From contig CAVWXN010000005.1 in NCBI GenBank assembly GCA_963759125.1, positions 434,001 to 498,000 on the forward strand: 64,000 nucleotides of DNA, written 5' to 3'. Of the stretch, positions 1-7,169 are shown in pieces (position 1 is the first letter of the stretch; each line of letters starts with the position of its first letter). Made by a program: the position numbers and the translations under genes. The notes beneath the pieces are model-generated. The model was not told the DNA's origin and made no database searches. It saw only the letters and a list, made by a program, of their open reading frames with translations. The stretch comes from JABDQA01 sp963759125 (GTDB lineage: Bacteria > Desulfobacterota > Desulfobulbia > Desulfobulbales > Desulfocapsaceae).

Positions 1-471
1 CAGTGTCTGCTCATCGGTCATTGCCTGGAGGTATTTTTTTATCAATCGATACTGCATCCAGTTCTGGCAAACTGATCCCGTTTCACCGTAAGTGACAAGC
101 TCATAGGGGTAGAGTGCTACCTCGAAATCGAGATTGTTATCGATCATGAGTTGAAAAGACCTCCCGGCCAGACAATTGCCTTTGTACGTATCAATAGGCA
201 GTGCCTGAATTCTCCCACTGGGCCGAAATCGGTACCCATATATACGACCGTGTTTTTGTAGTTCTTCAAGAAATTCAGGAATCAGGATGTTGTGATGCTG
301 CTCCGGCACATATCGAAGCGCATTCTTAAGTGCCACAGCAGTCTGGGATTGGGTCAATCGAAATCCGCGATCGGGTGCCCGTCTGATTCCTTCCTGAAAT
401 TGTTCTTTTTCAGGCAGTTCATCATCCAATCTGATCTTCATAATATCTGCCATCTTTTCACTTGTAAGCAT
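1..471 (-). CDS. hutU: Urocanate hydratase, N-terminal part (runs off the window)
   Basis: Urocanase converts urocanate to imidazolonepropionate, the second step of histidine degradation, in the cytoplasm. Only the first 157 codons are present; the gene continues beyond base 1. The visible N-terminus contains ALKNALRYVP, a GRIYGYRFRP segment and NNLDFEVALYPYELVTYGE, which fit, from memory, the long eukaryote-like urocanase class (about 670 residues, UROC1 type) better than the shorter HutU class. The start at 471 is preceded by AGGAG at good spacing. The gene is divergent from hutH across a 286-base region holding two HutC-type operators. Family assignment is by recognition of conserved segments; the NAD-binding core lies outside the window. 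Confidence 0.85.
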   Translation of the reverse strand, partial: MLTSEKMADIMKIRLDDELPEKEQFQEGIRRAPDRGFRLTQSQTAVALKNALRYVPEQHHNILIPEFLEELQKHGRIYGYRFRPSGRIQALPIDTYKGNCLAGRSFQLMIDNNLDFEVALYPYELVTYGETGSVCQNWMQYRLIKKYLQAMTDEQTL

Positions 472-586
472 TGTCAGCTCCTGCCTTTTTTGACTCTTCC
501 CAACCTTAAAATATGCATTTCAAATCCAATCTGTTGTAGAAACACGCTCATGCAAAAATTTTATCTGCTCATGATACCAGCGAGAA

Positions 587-600
587 CTTGTCTATACAAG
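587..600. promoter_or_regulatory. HutC operator, hutU side
   Basis: CTTGTCTATACAAG is a near-perfect dyad 116 bases upstream of hutU. It matches the TTGTATATACAA type of site recognised by HutC repressors in other proteobacteria. With the second copy at 688-701 it lies in the hutU/hutH divergent region (472-757), so HutC encoded at 2306 probably represses both directions and is released by urocanate. Confidence 0.75.
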
Positions 601-687
601 TTATTAATACCTGTGCTAAACGATTAAGGTTTTTCATTCCTGTTGACATGCAGGATAAAAAGACTGTTTGACTAATTGCCGCTAAAA

Positions 688-701
688 CTTGTATATACAA
701 C
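688..701. promoter_or_regulatory. HutC operator, hutH side
   Basis: CTTGTATATACAAC contains a perfect 12-base dyad, TTGTATATACAA, 57 bases upstream of the chosen hutH start. A possible -35 box TTGACA lies at 643-648, which would put this operator just downstream of the transcription start, a position that blocks transcription. Because this site overlaps the upstream TTG at 689, that codon is unlikely to be the hutH start. Confidence 0.8.
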
Positions 702-757
702 ACAAGACTCAAATAAAATATTTCCACCTATTCACTCCTCTCAACCAGTCAAAACCT

Positions 758-2287
758 ATGCAAAATCTCGAAATAATACCCGGCAGGCTTACCATCCAGA
801 ATCTTCGCGCCCTCAGCAGGGATCAGATCAGTATCAGTCTTTGGAGCGATTGCAAAGCAGGCGTAGACAAGTCGGTGGCAACCGTTAAAAATCTGATTGA
901 AAACGGACGTGTCATTTACGGCATTAATACCGGCTTCGGGCTATTGGCCAAAACGATAATCCCCCACGAAGAGCTGGAACACCTGCAGAGATCCATCGTT
1001 TTATCCCATGCTGCAGGGGTCGGCAGCCTGATGTCAGAGTCCACCGTCCGCCTTATGATGGCTCTGAAAATCAACAGTCTGGCGCGTGGCTATTCAGGTA
1101 TCCGCTATGAGGTAATTGATGCCCTGGTAAAGCTCTTAAATGCCGGGGTATTTCCCTGCATTCCGGTAAAAGGTTCTGTGGGGGCTTCCGGTGACCTCGC
1201 CCCCCTGGCTCACATGAGCACTTTACTGCTTGGTGAAGGGGAAGCTCTCCACAAGAACAAACGACTCAGCGGTAAAGAGGGCCTTGCCATCGCCGGGCTT
1301 GAGCCGATCACCCTGGGGCCCAAAGAAGGCCTGGCTTTGCTCAACGGCACCCAGGCCTCCACAGCGCTGGCTCTTCAGGGATTATTTGCTGCAGAAGATA
1401 TCTTTGCAGCAGCGCTCGTCACCGGAAGTTTGAGCGTGGAAGCTGCACTTGGCAGCAGGAGTCCATTTGACCCATTAATCCATGAAGTAAGGGGGCATAA
1501 GTCTCAGATAGATGTCGCAGCTGCTTACCGCACCTTACTGCACCACAGTGAAATAGAACAATCCCACCTGGATTGTGAGGCGGTTCAAGATCCATACTCG
1601 TTGAGATGCCAGCCACAGGTAATGGGAGCATGCCTCACCCAGATAAGAAACAGCGCCGACATCCTCCTTACGGAGGCCAATGCCGTCTCAGATAATCCAC
1701 TGGTATTTTCCACTGAGGAGAACATCTTATCCGGGGGCAACTTTCACGCTGAACCAGTCGCCATGGCAGCCGACAACCTGGCCCTTGCAATTGCAGAGAT
1801 CGGTGCAATATCCGAGAGAAGAATGGCCTTGCTGATTGACAGCAATATGAGCAAACTTCCCCCGTTCCTCGTTGAGAAAGGGGGGCTTAATTCTGGGTTT
1901 ATGATTGCCCAGGTTACCTCAGCTGCCCTTGCCAGTGAAAATAAATCGCTTGCCCATCCTGCTTCTGTGGACAGCCTTCCAACCTCTGCAAATCAGGAAG
2001 ATCACGTATCAATGGCAACATTTGCCGCCCGCAGACTTTCTGAGATGGCTGATAATAGCGCCACCATTGTGGCAATTGAACTCCTGGCCGCCTGCCAGGG
2101 ATTGGACTTTCGCTCCCCGCTGGCTAGTTCTGCATCACTCGAAGCGGCAAAAAAACTCGTCCGTTCAGAAGTTCCATTCTATGACCAGGACCGATATTTT
2201 GCGCCTGACATAGAAAAAATTTATTCATTAATAAAAGCTGGCCGCCTCAATTTTTTAGTTCCTGCGTCATTGCTCCCCAGCTTTTAA
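758..2287 (+). CDS. hutH: Histidine ammonia-lyase (histidase)
   Basis: Deaminates L-histidine to urocanate, the first step of histidine degradation. The 509-residue length is normal for HutH. The segment GSVGASGDLAPLAH carries the Ala143-Ser144-Gly145 triad that self-cyclises into the MIO electrophile, at the canonical position, and the TNQEDHVSM-type region is present near residue 410 (SANQEDHVSM). The ATG at 758 is chosen because upstream in-frame TTG codons fall inside the HutC operator and because it gives the usual family N-terminus; no strong ribosome-binding site is visible. It is followed after 18 bases by hutC, so the two are probably cotranscribed. hutI and formiminoglutamate genes are not in the window. 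Confidence 0.95.
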   Translation: MQNLEIIPGRLTIQNLRALSRDQISISLWSDCKAGVDKSVATVKNLIENGRVIYGINTGFGLLAKTIIPHEELEHLQRSIVLSHAAGVGSLMSESTVRLMMALKINSLARGYSGIRYEVIDALVKLLNAGVFPCIPVKGSVGASGDLAPLAHMSTLLLGEGEALHKNKRLSGKEGLAIAGLEPITLGPKEGLALLNGTQASTALALQGLFAAEDIFAAALVTGSLSVEAALGSRSPFDPLIHEVRGHKSQIDVAAAYRTLLHHSEIEQSHLDCEAVQDPYSLRCQPQVMGACLTQIRNSADILLTEANAVSDNPLVFSTEENILSGGNFHAEPVAMAADNLALAIAEIGAISERRMALLIDSNMSKLPPFLVEKGGLNSGFMIAQVTSAALASENKSLAHPASVDSLPTSANQEDHVSMATFAARRLSEMADNSATIVAIELLAACQGLDFRSPLASSASLEAAKKLVRSEVPFYDQDRYFAPDIEKIYSLIKAGRLNFLVPASLLPSF

Positions 2288-2305
2288 ATCGGCTCATTTA
2301 CCATC

Positions 2306-3076
2306 ATGAAACTATCAAAAGATACCGCAAAACTGGACAAAAACAACGGATCCAGTCCGCTCTATCAACAAGTTAAACAATACATCCTGGAGAAGATTGA
2401 AAACGGTGAATGGAAGGCCAGGGTGAAAATTCAGTCAGAATCGGAACTCGTTGCCGCCACTGGATTCTCTCGGATGACAGTCAATCGTGCACTCAGAGAA
2501 CTGACAGCTGAAGGAAGACTGACACGCCGCCAGGGGCAAGGCACCTTTGTCGCTGAAAAAAAGCCCCAGTCAGCTCTGCTTGAGATCCATTCAATTGCCG
2601 ATGAGATTTCAGCTCGAGGTGGCGACCACTCCTGCGAGGTACACCTTCTCCAGGAGGAAAAAGCTCGCCCCGAACTTGCTCAATCAATGGGGCTGAAACC
2701 GTATGACACGGTTTTTCATTCCGTTATCGTACACAAAGACGCGGGAGTCCCTATCCAGTTGAGCAGCAGATTCATCAACCCGCTTGTCGCCCCACACTAT
2801 TTACAGCAGGATTTCACGACTATTACCCCCAGTGAGTATCTGCTCAATATTGCTCCAATTTCTGCTGTAGAACATGTTGTTGAAGCGTTGATACCGGATG
2901 TCTGGATACGTGAACTCCTCCAGGTCAACAGCGCTGAGCCGTGTCTGGCCCTCTATCGCAAAACCTGGGTTGAGGAGTTTGCAGCGACGAACTCCACCTT
3001 TTATTACCCCGGCTCCCGCTACACCCTTGGCAGCAGATTCATTCCAGGCTCTGCCGGAGTTATCCAGATCAGCTGA
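2306..3076 (+). CDS. hutC: Histidine utilization repressor, GntR/HutC family
   Basis: A 256-residue transcription factor. Residues about 17-85 form a GntR winged helix (SPLYQQVKQYILEKI, then SRMTVNRALRELTAEG and RRQGQGTFVA), followed by a UTRA effector domain that in HutC binds urocanate. Placement directly behind hutH and the two TTGTATATACAA-type dyads upstream of hutH and hutU make HutC the natural assignment within the large GntR/HutC family. It likely represses itself together with hutH. Starts at an ATG 18 bases after the hutH stop. Confidence 0.92.
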   Translation: MKLSKDTAKLDKNNGSSPLYQQVKQYILEKIENGEWKARVKIQSESELVAATGFSRMTVNRALRELTAEGRLTRRQGQGTFVAEKKPQSALLEIHSIADEISARGGDHSCEVHLLQEEKARPELAQSMGLKPYDTVFHSVIVHKDAGVPIQLSSRFINPLVAPHYLQQDFTTITPSEYLLNIAPISAVEHVVEALIPDVWIRELLQVNSAEPCLALYRKTWVEEFAATNSTFYYPGSRYTLGSRFIPGSAGVIQIS

Positions 3077-3229
3077 AGCCTGGGTGTTCGATGATGGCGG
3101 CAGGTTACCCATCTCAAAAAATTAGGTTTGGGGCTGACGCTGAATGCGGAAGCAGGTTAAAAATAGAGTTCTGGGGAACCGTTTCTGGAGTAGTTCATGA
3201 AAAGCTCAAGCCTACCGAGAGGAGATAAA

Positions 3230-4297
3230 ATGACCATTTCCCTGGATGATAAGATCGAAAAGCACAAACAATACTGGAATAGAAAGGATACGGGAAGGCC
3301 GCTCATATCGGTAACAATTGCAGAGGATTTTTTCTTCAGCCGGCACTATCGCAATGCCCAACACCTGCTTGAACCAGGTAAGGTGATAACTCCGGATATG
3401 CTTGATGCAGCATCTTTCATGGCCGACTATGAACGCATGTACCAAGAATCTCTGCTTGTTGAGCAGGATGGTTTCTGGGTCGCCACCCCTTACACAGGAA
3501 TCCCCTGGATGGAAGCAATGCTCGGCTGCGAAGTGGTAGCTATGGAAGCCAGCTTCGTTTCCAAACCCACTGGTGCAACCATTGAGAATCTGGAACCAAT
3601 AGAATTAACCCTGGACAATGAGTGGTGGGCAAAGTACCTCGAATTTACCAGACACCTCGTTGAATTGTCAGATGACAGGTTCCCTGTTGGTATGCCCATA
3701 ATGAGAGGCCCCTCAGACATGTTGGGCAGTCTTTTAGGACAGCAGGAAATGGTACTGGCGCTGATGCAGCAGCCCGAAAAATCGGCCAGAGCTTTGAACA
3801 ATGTCACCGAATGCTTCCTGAAGGTGATCAAAGCGCAGGAGGATCTCTGCAGAGATTTTCATGGCGGCCGTTCACTGGGATTCTATAATGTCTGGTCTCC
3901 GGGGAAATGCATTTGGTATCAGGAAGATTTATCCGCCTTGCTGTCGCCCACACTTTTCAAGCAGATGTTGCGCCCCTGCGGTGAATATATTTGCAGGGAT
4001 TACGACTATACGGCCATTCACCTGCATCCCTCATCCTTTTTTATAGTCGATGAATTACTGGAAATGGAGCAGCTCAAAGTTATCGAGATCAATAAAGATA
4101 TTGGCGGGCCCTCTATTGAGGAAATGATGGGCTTGTTTAAAAAGATAGTGGCAAGAAAGAACATTATTATCTGGGGTGACCTGCACGAAGAGGAGCTGAA
4201 ATGCATACAAAATCAGTTACCTTCCAGGGGTCTATATATTCACCTCATCGCGGAGAGCGTTGATCGGGCTAACCAGTTGATCGGTTGTCTTCACTGA
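3230..4297 (+). CDS. Uroporphyrinogen decarboxylase-fold protein (URO-D-like, possible methyltransferase)
   Basis: 355 residues from the ATG at 3230, which has the strong site GAGAGGAG in front; an in-frame ATG at 3197 gives 366 residues and is also possible. The sequence has the loose URO-D (PF01208-type) pattern seen in proteins such as MtaA/CmuA-like corrinoid methyltransferases, including a late IHLHPSSFFIVDEL segment and an IIWGDLHEEEL segment near the C-terminus. True HemE motifs are not evident, so a haem-pathway role is unlikely. It lies 153 bases after hutC on the same strand, but whether it belongs to the hut unit is not clear. Substrate unknown. Confidence 0.7.
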   Translation: MTISLDDKIEKHKQYWNRKDTGRPLISVTIAEDFFFSRHYRNAQHLLEPGKVITPDMLDAASFMADYERMYQESLLVEQDGFWVATPYTGIPWMEAMLGCEVVAMEASFVSKPTGATIENLEPIELTLDNEWWAKYLEFTRHLVELSDDRFPVGMPIMRGPSDMLGSLLGQQEMVLALMQQPEKSARALNNVTECFLKVIKAQEDLCRDFHGGRSLGFYNVWSPGKCIWYQEDLSALLSPTLFKQMLRPCGEYICRDYDYTAIHLHPSSFFIVDELLEMEQLKVIEINKDIGGPSIEEMMGLFKKIVARKNIIIWGDLHEEELKCIQNQLPSRGLYIHLIAESVDRANQLIGCLH

Positions 4298-4472
4298 AAC
4301 GCTCAGGTGTTGTGACAAACCAGTATCCAGGGAAATAGGATAAAATAATGCAACATTCAGCCTGACGACCACCAAGGTCAGATCGGGTTTCTATTTGTTC
4401 TATGGCACTATGCAGGTGAAAGAAGAGGTGCGAGGGTAAGGATGGATAACGCTGCACGCCTAGTCACTGTTT

Positions 4473-4769
4473 TTAACACGTAGTAACGGTTTTGCTGCCA
4501 TCATCGCGCAGGATGATCTTAAACGGCATGCTCAGTTCATATGTCTTGTTGGTTCTTACCTGCGCGTCGTGAAATCGATTCTCAACCTCGTCATCAAGGT
4601 TTTCGGCCAGATCTTCATTAACCGCAAACGCTTCAGGGTCGATTTCAGCGAGAACCTTTCCTCGATCAATTTCGATTGCCCCCCCTGCACATGAGATAGT
4701 TACAGGAGCCTCGAAAAAGTTTTCCGGTGTGTAAACCCATTCCAAATATATTGAGACGATCTTGCCCAT
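4473..4769 (-). CDS. Hypothetical protein
   Basis: A 98-residue acidic protein that I do not recognise. It has normal codon use, no signal peptide, and an alternation of beta-like segments (VYTPENFFEAPVTISC, then GGAIEIDRGKVLAEIDP) ahead of a charged helix. An AGGTCAGGA stretch precedes the ATG at 4769. It stands alone between the plus-strand URO-D-like gene (convergent) and an AT-rich region 4770-5000. No function is proposed. Confidence 0.6.
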   Translation of the reverse strand: MGKIVSIYLEWVYTPENFFEAPVTISCAGGAIEIDRGKVLAEIDPEAFAVNEDLAENLDDEVENRFHDAQVRTNKTYELSMPFKIILRDDGSKTVTTC

Positions 4770-5000
4770 GCGCCGTATCCTGACCTGTTATTGGCTGAAC
4801 TGTAATACAGCACCACTATCTACAAAGCTTTTCCTGGAAGGTAAAGCGGTTTTTTCAGCCTACCACTTTGTAGTAAATTGATATTATAAGAAATAATTAC
4901 TCGGACTCTTGAATTTTGTGGTCTGCTATAATAAGATAATTCCAGTTACTATTTTACTATCAGGCATTCTATTTCCACCTAGTTTGTTATATAGGAATTC

Positions 5001-5162
5001 ATGCCCCCGGAAAATGACACCAGACTATTCGACCAACTAAAAGCTCGAATAGAGGAATATAATCAGAAAGATCGCCAGGCTGTTGACCGTGCCAAGGAAG
5101 AACGGGACAAGTGGCTTCAGACGAAAAGCGACGCGCAAGAGGAAGACCTCTCCAACCAGTAA
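5001..5162 (+). CDS. Possible small charged helical protein
   Basis: A 53-codon frame starting ATG with AGGA eight bases upstream. The predicted peptide is almost entirely polar and charged (LFDQLKARIEEYNQKDRQ and later RAKEERDKWLQTK), compatible with an amphipathic helix or short coiled coil. Not recognised. The rest of 5163-5606 before the next large gene shows no convincing gene apart from the tiny minus-strand frame at 5171-5263. Confidence 0.4.
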   Translation: MPPENDTRLFDQLKARIEEYNQKDRQAVDRAKEERDKWLQTKSDAQEEDLSNQ

Positions 5163-5170
5163 CTTGCGGA

Positions 5171-5263
5171 TCAGCTCAGCATCGATTCCTCTGCCAGCGC
5201 CCCGCAACCAAAGCCACTTACCAGTGCTGCCCACATCAACAGAGAGAGGATTATCTTTATCAT
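5171..5263 (-). CDS. Doubtful 30-residue signal-peptide-like ORF
   Basis: A very short frame encoding a hydrophobic segment (IILSLLMWAALVSGFGCGAL) followed by a few polar residues, convergent with the small ORF at 5001. It could be an entericidin-like peptide or chance. A GGGGGTG stretch precedes the start at non-ideal spacing. Listed because the composition is signal-like; confidence is low. Confidence 0.2.
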   Translation of the reverse strand: MIKIILSLLMWAALVSGFGCGALAEESMLS

Positions 5264-5606
5264 CTCAGCACCCCCAGAGCCAATTCATGAGATTGAGGTG
5301 TCTCCGGATAAAATTAGGCATCTACCAATACTTCCGCAAGACTGCTGCCAATTGATGGTCGCATCTGTAACCCTTTCCTGACAATTCATCACAGGAAGTT
5401 TTATTTTCGCCGGACAGCTGGCATTCGAGCTGCGGTTACTTTATTCTTTAGCTTAGCCGACTTATTTTATCCGAGGAGTTTAGACTGGCAGGTGCAGGAC
5501 GCGGCAGCAACGCTCCCGGTTCCACGATTTCGCGACCATCATTGAACGAAAATATCTTATTATTCTGATGGTTTAGAATTATTTTTCAGGCCCTCAAGGA
5601 GACCCC

Positions 5607-6977
5607 ATGCAGACCTTCGACGTTGTGGTAATTGGCGCAGGAACAGGCGGCCAGACCGCCGCTTTGGAATTGGCAGTTGAAGGGCTCCGAGTCGCAGTTG
5701 TCGAACAGAGCGACACCCCCGGCGGCATCTGTGCGCTGCACGGCTGTCAGGCCAAAAAGTACTTTTACGAGGTGGCGGAAATCGCCGCCAAATCGAGCCA
5801 CCTGGAGGGGCTGGGCATCACTGGACAGCCGCGCCTGAGCTGGGCCCAAATTACCGCCGCCAAAAATGAGTTCACGGCCGGAGTGCCGGAAAGTACCGTG
5901 GCCAATCTGAAAGGCAACAACATCAGTTACCTGAGGGGAACGGCATCCTTTCAAAGCCGTGGCCGTGTAAGGGTCGGAGAACAGGAACTTGAGGCCGAAT
6001 TCTTCATCATCGCCACCGGCGCCCAGCCCATGCAGCTGCCCATCAAGGGAAGTGAATACCTGCTGACCAGCAACGAGTTCCTGGCACTAGAGGTACTGCC
6101 GCCGCGTCTTGTCTTCGTTGGCGGCGGCTTCATCTCGTTTGAATTCGCCCATTTCGCCGCCCGGCTGGGCAACGAACCCACCGAAATCACCATTCTCGAG
6201 GCCATGGAGCGCCCTCTGGGCCCCTTTGACAGCGACATGGTCAGACAACTCGTAGCCGCCTCCGCCGAGGATGGCATCAACGTCAAGTGCGGGGTAAAGA
6301 TATCGGCCATTGAGAAAAAGGGTGACACTTTCTCAGTCCACCTCGACGGTGGTGAACAGATCAGTGGTGATCTGGTCATCAATGGGGCCGGCCGAGTTCC
6401 GGCCATCGATACTCTGCAGCTTGAAAAGGCAGGGGTTCAATTTTCCCGCAAAGGCATTCACGTCGACAAGGGGATGAGAAGCTCGGTGGACACTATTTTC
6501 GCCGTGGGCGACTGTGCCGATACGCTTCAGCTGGCCCGTGTGGCAGATCGTGAAGCCCTGGCGGCGGTCAACAACATTCTTGCAGCCAAAGGAGAGGGCG
6601 AGCCTGACTTGATGAGTTATGAGCAAGCCCCGGCTGTCCTGTTCACCTACCCGCAGCTGGCCATGGTCGGAAAAACCGAAGATCAGCTCAAATCCGAACA
6701 GCTCCGCTACTGGAAAAGCACCGATATCAATCTCGGCTGGCCGACTTACCGAAGAATCGGTCTGCGTCATGCTGCCTACAAAATACTGGTGGATGACAAC
6801 GATCTCATTCTCGGAGCTCACATCCTCTCCGACAATGCCACCGGCCTGATCAACACCTTTCGAATGGCCATGCTCAATGGTATCGATGTCAGAAAGCTTC
6901 GTCAGGACTCCATAATGACCCCGTATCCTTCAAGGGAAAGTGACCTGCTCTACATGCTTGATCCCCTGGTTCAGTGA
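5607..6977 (+). CDS. Pyridine nucleotide-disulfide oxidoreductase (glutathione reductase/LpdA family)
   Basis: 456-residue flavoprotein. N-terminal FAD site VVIGAGTGGQTAALE, redox disulfide GGICALHGCQAKK (CxxxxC intact), a second GGGFISFEFA nucleotide-binding motif near residue 170 and the FAD-contact motif IFAVGDCADT near 300. The C-terminal dimer-interface His-Glu pair of classical lipoamide dehydrogenase/glutathione reductase is not conserved: the region reads TPYPSRESD, with Tyr where His is expected. The substrate is therefore probably not lipoamide; a low-molecular-weight disulfide or quinone-like acceptor is possible. AAGGAGA precedes the ATG. A strong terminator follows at 7093, so it is transcribed apart from the PKS. 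Confidence 0.85.
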   Translation: MQTFDVVVIGAGTGGQTAALELAVEGLRVAVVEQSDTPGGICALHGCQAKKYFYEVAEIAAKSSHLEGLGITGQPRLSWAQITAAKNEFTAGVPESTVANLKGNNISYLRGTASFQSRGRVRVGEQELEAEFFIIATGAQPMQLPIKGSEYLLTSNEFLALEVLPPRLVFVGGGFISFEFAHFAARLGNEPTEITILEAMERPLGPFDSDMVRQLVAASAEDGINVKCGVKISAIEKKGDTFSVHLDGGEQISGDLVINGAGRVPAIDTLQLEKAGVQFSRKGIHVDKGMRSSVDTIFAVGDCADTLQLARVADREALAAVNNILAAKGEGEPDLMSYEQAPAVLFTYPQLAMVGKTEDQLKSEQLRYWKSTDINLGWPTYRRIGLRHAAYKILVDDNDLILGAHILSDNATGLINTFRMAMLNGIDVRKLRQDSIMTPYPSRESDLLYMLDPLVQ

Positions 6978-7092
6978 GCCGGACCCATGACTCTCCGCTT
7001 GACAAAACGAATATATGCACCATGTTAAGCCATAAGCGCTTATTTAAATCAAATTGCGAGCGCCCTATAAATGCAGCTAAATCGATGCTTCG

Positions 7093-7122
7093 ACCACCAG
7101 TTTCGCTGGTGGTTTTTATTTT
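7093..7122 (+). terminator. Rho-independent terminator after the disulfide oxidoreductase
   Basis: ACCACCAG / loop TTTCG / CTGGTGGT forms a perfect 8-base stem followed directly by a T-rich tract (TTTTTATTTTT). It ends the 5607-6977 transcript and insulates the PKS gene, whose start lies 48 bases downstream. Confidence 0.9.
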
Positions 7123-7169
7123 TACTACCGCCAAGCTAGATTTGAGTGACCAGTTGCAGGTAATTCCCT

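Noticed and set aside
292..627. 111-codon plus-strand ORF at the left edge
   Set aside because: Antisense to hutU, continuing into the operator region; no protein features.
689..757. Upstream extension of hutH from TTG 689
   Set aside because: The TTG is part of the HutC operator dyad and the extra 23 residues are unlike HutH N-termini.
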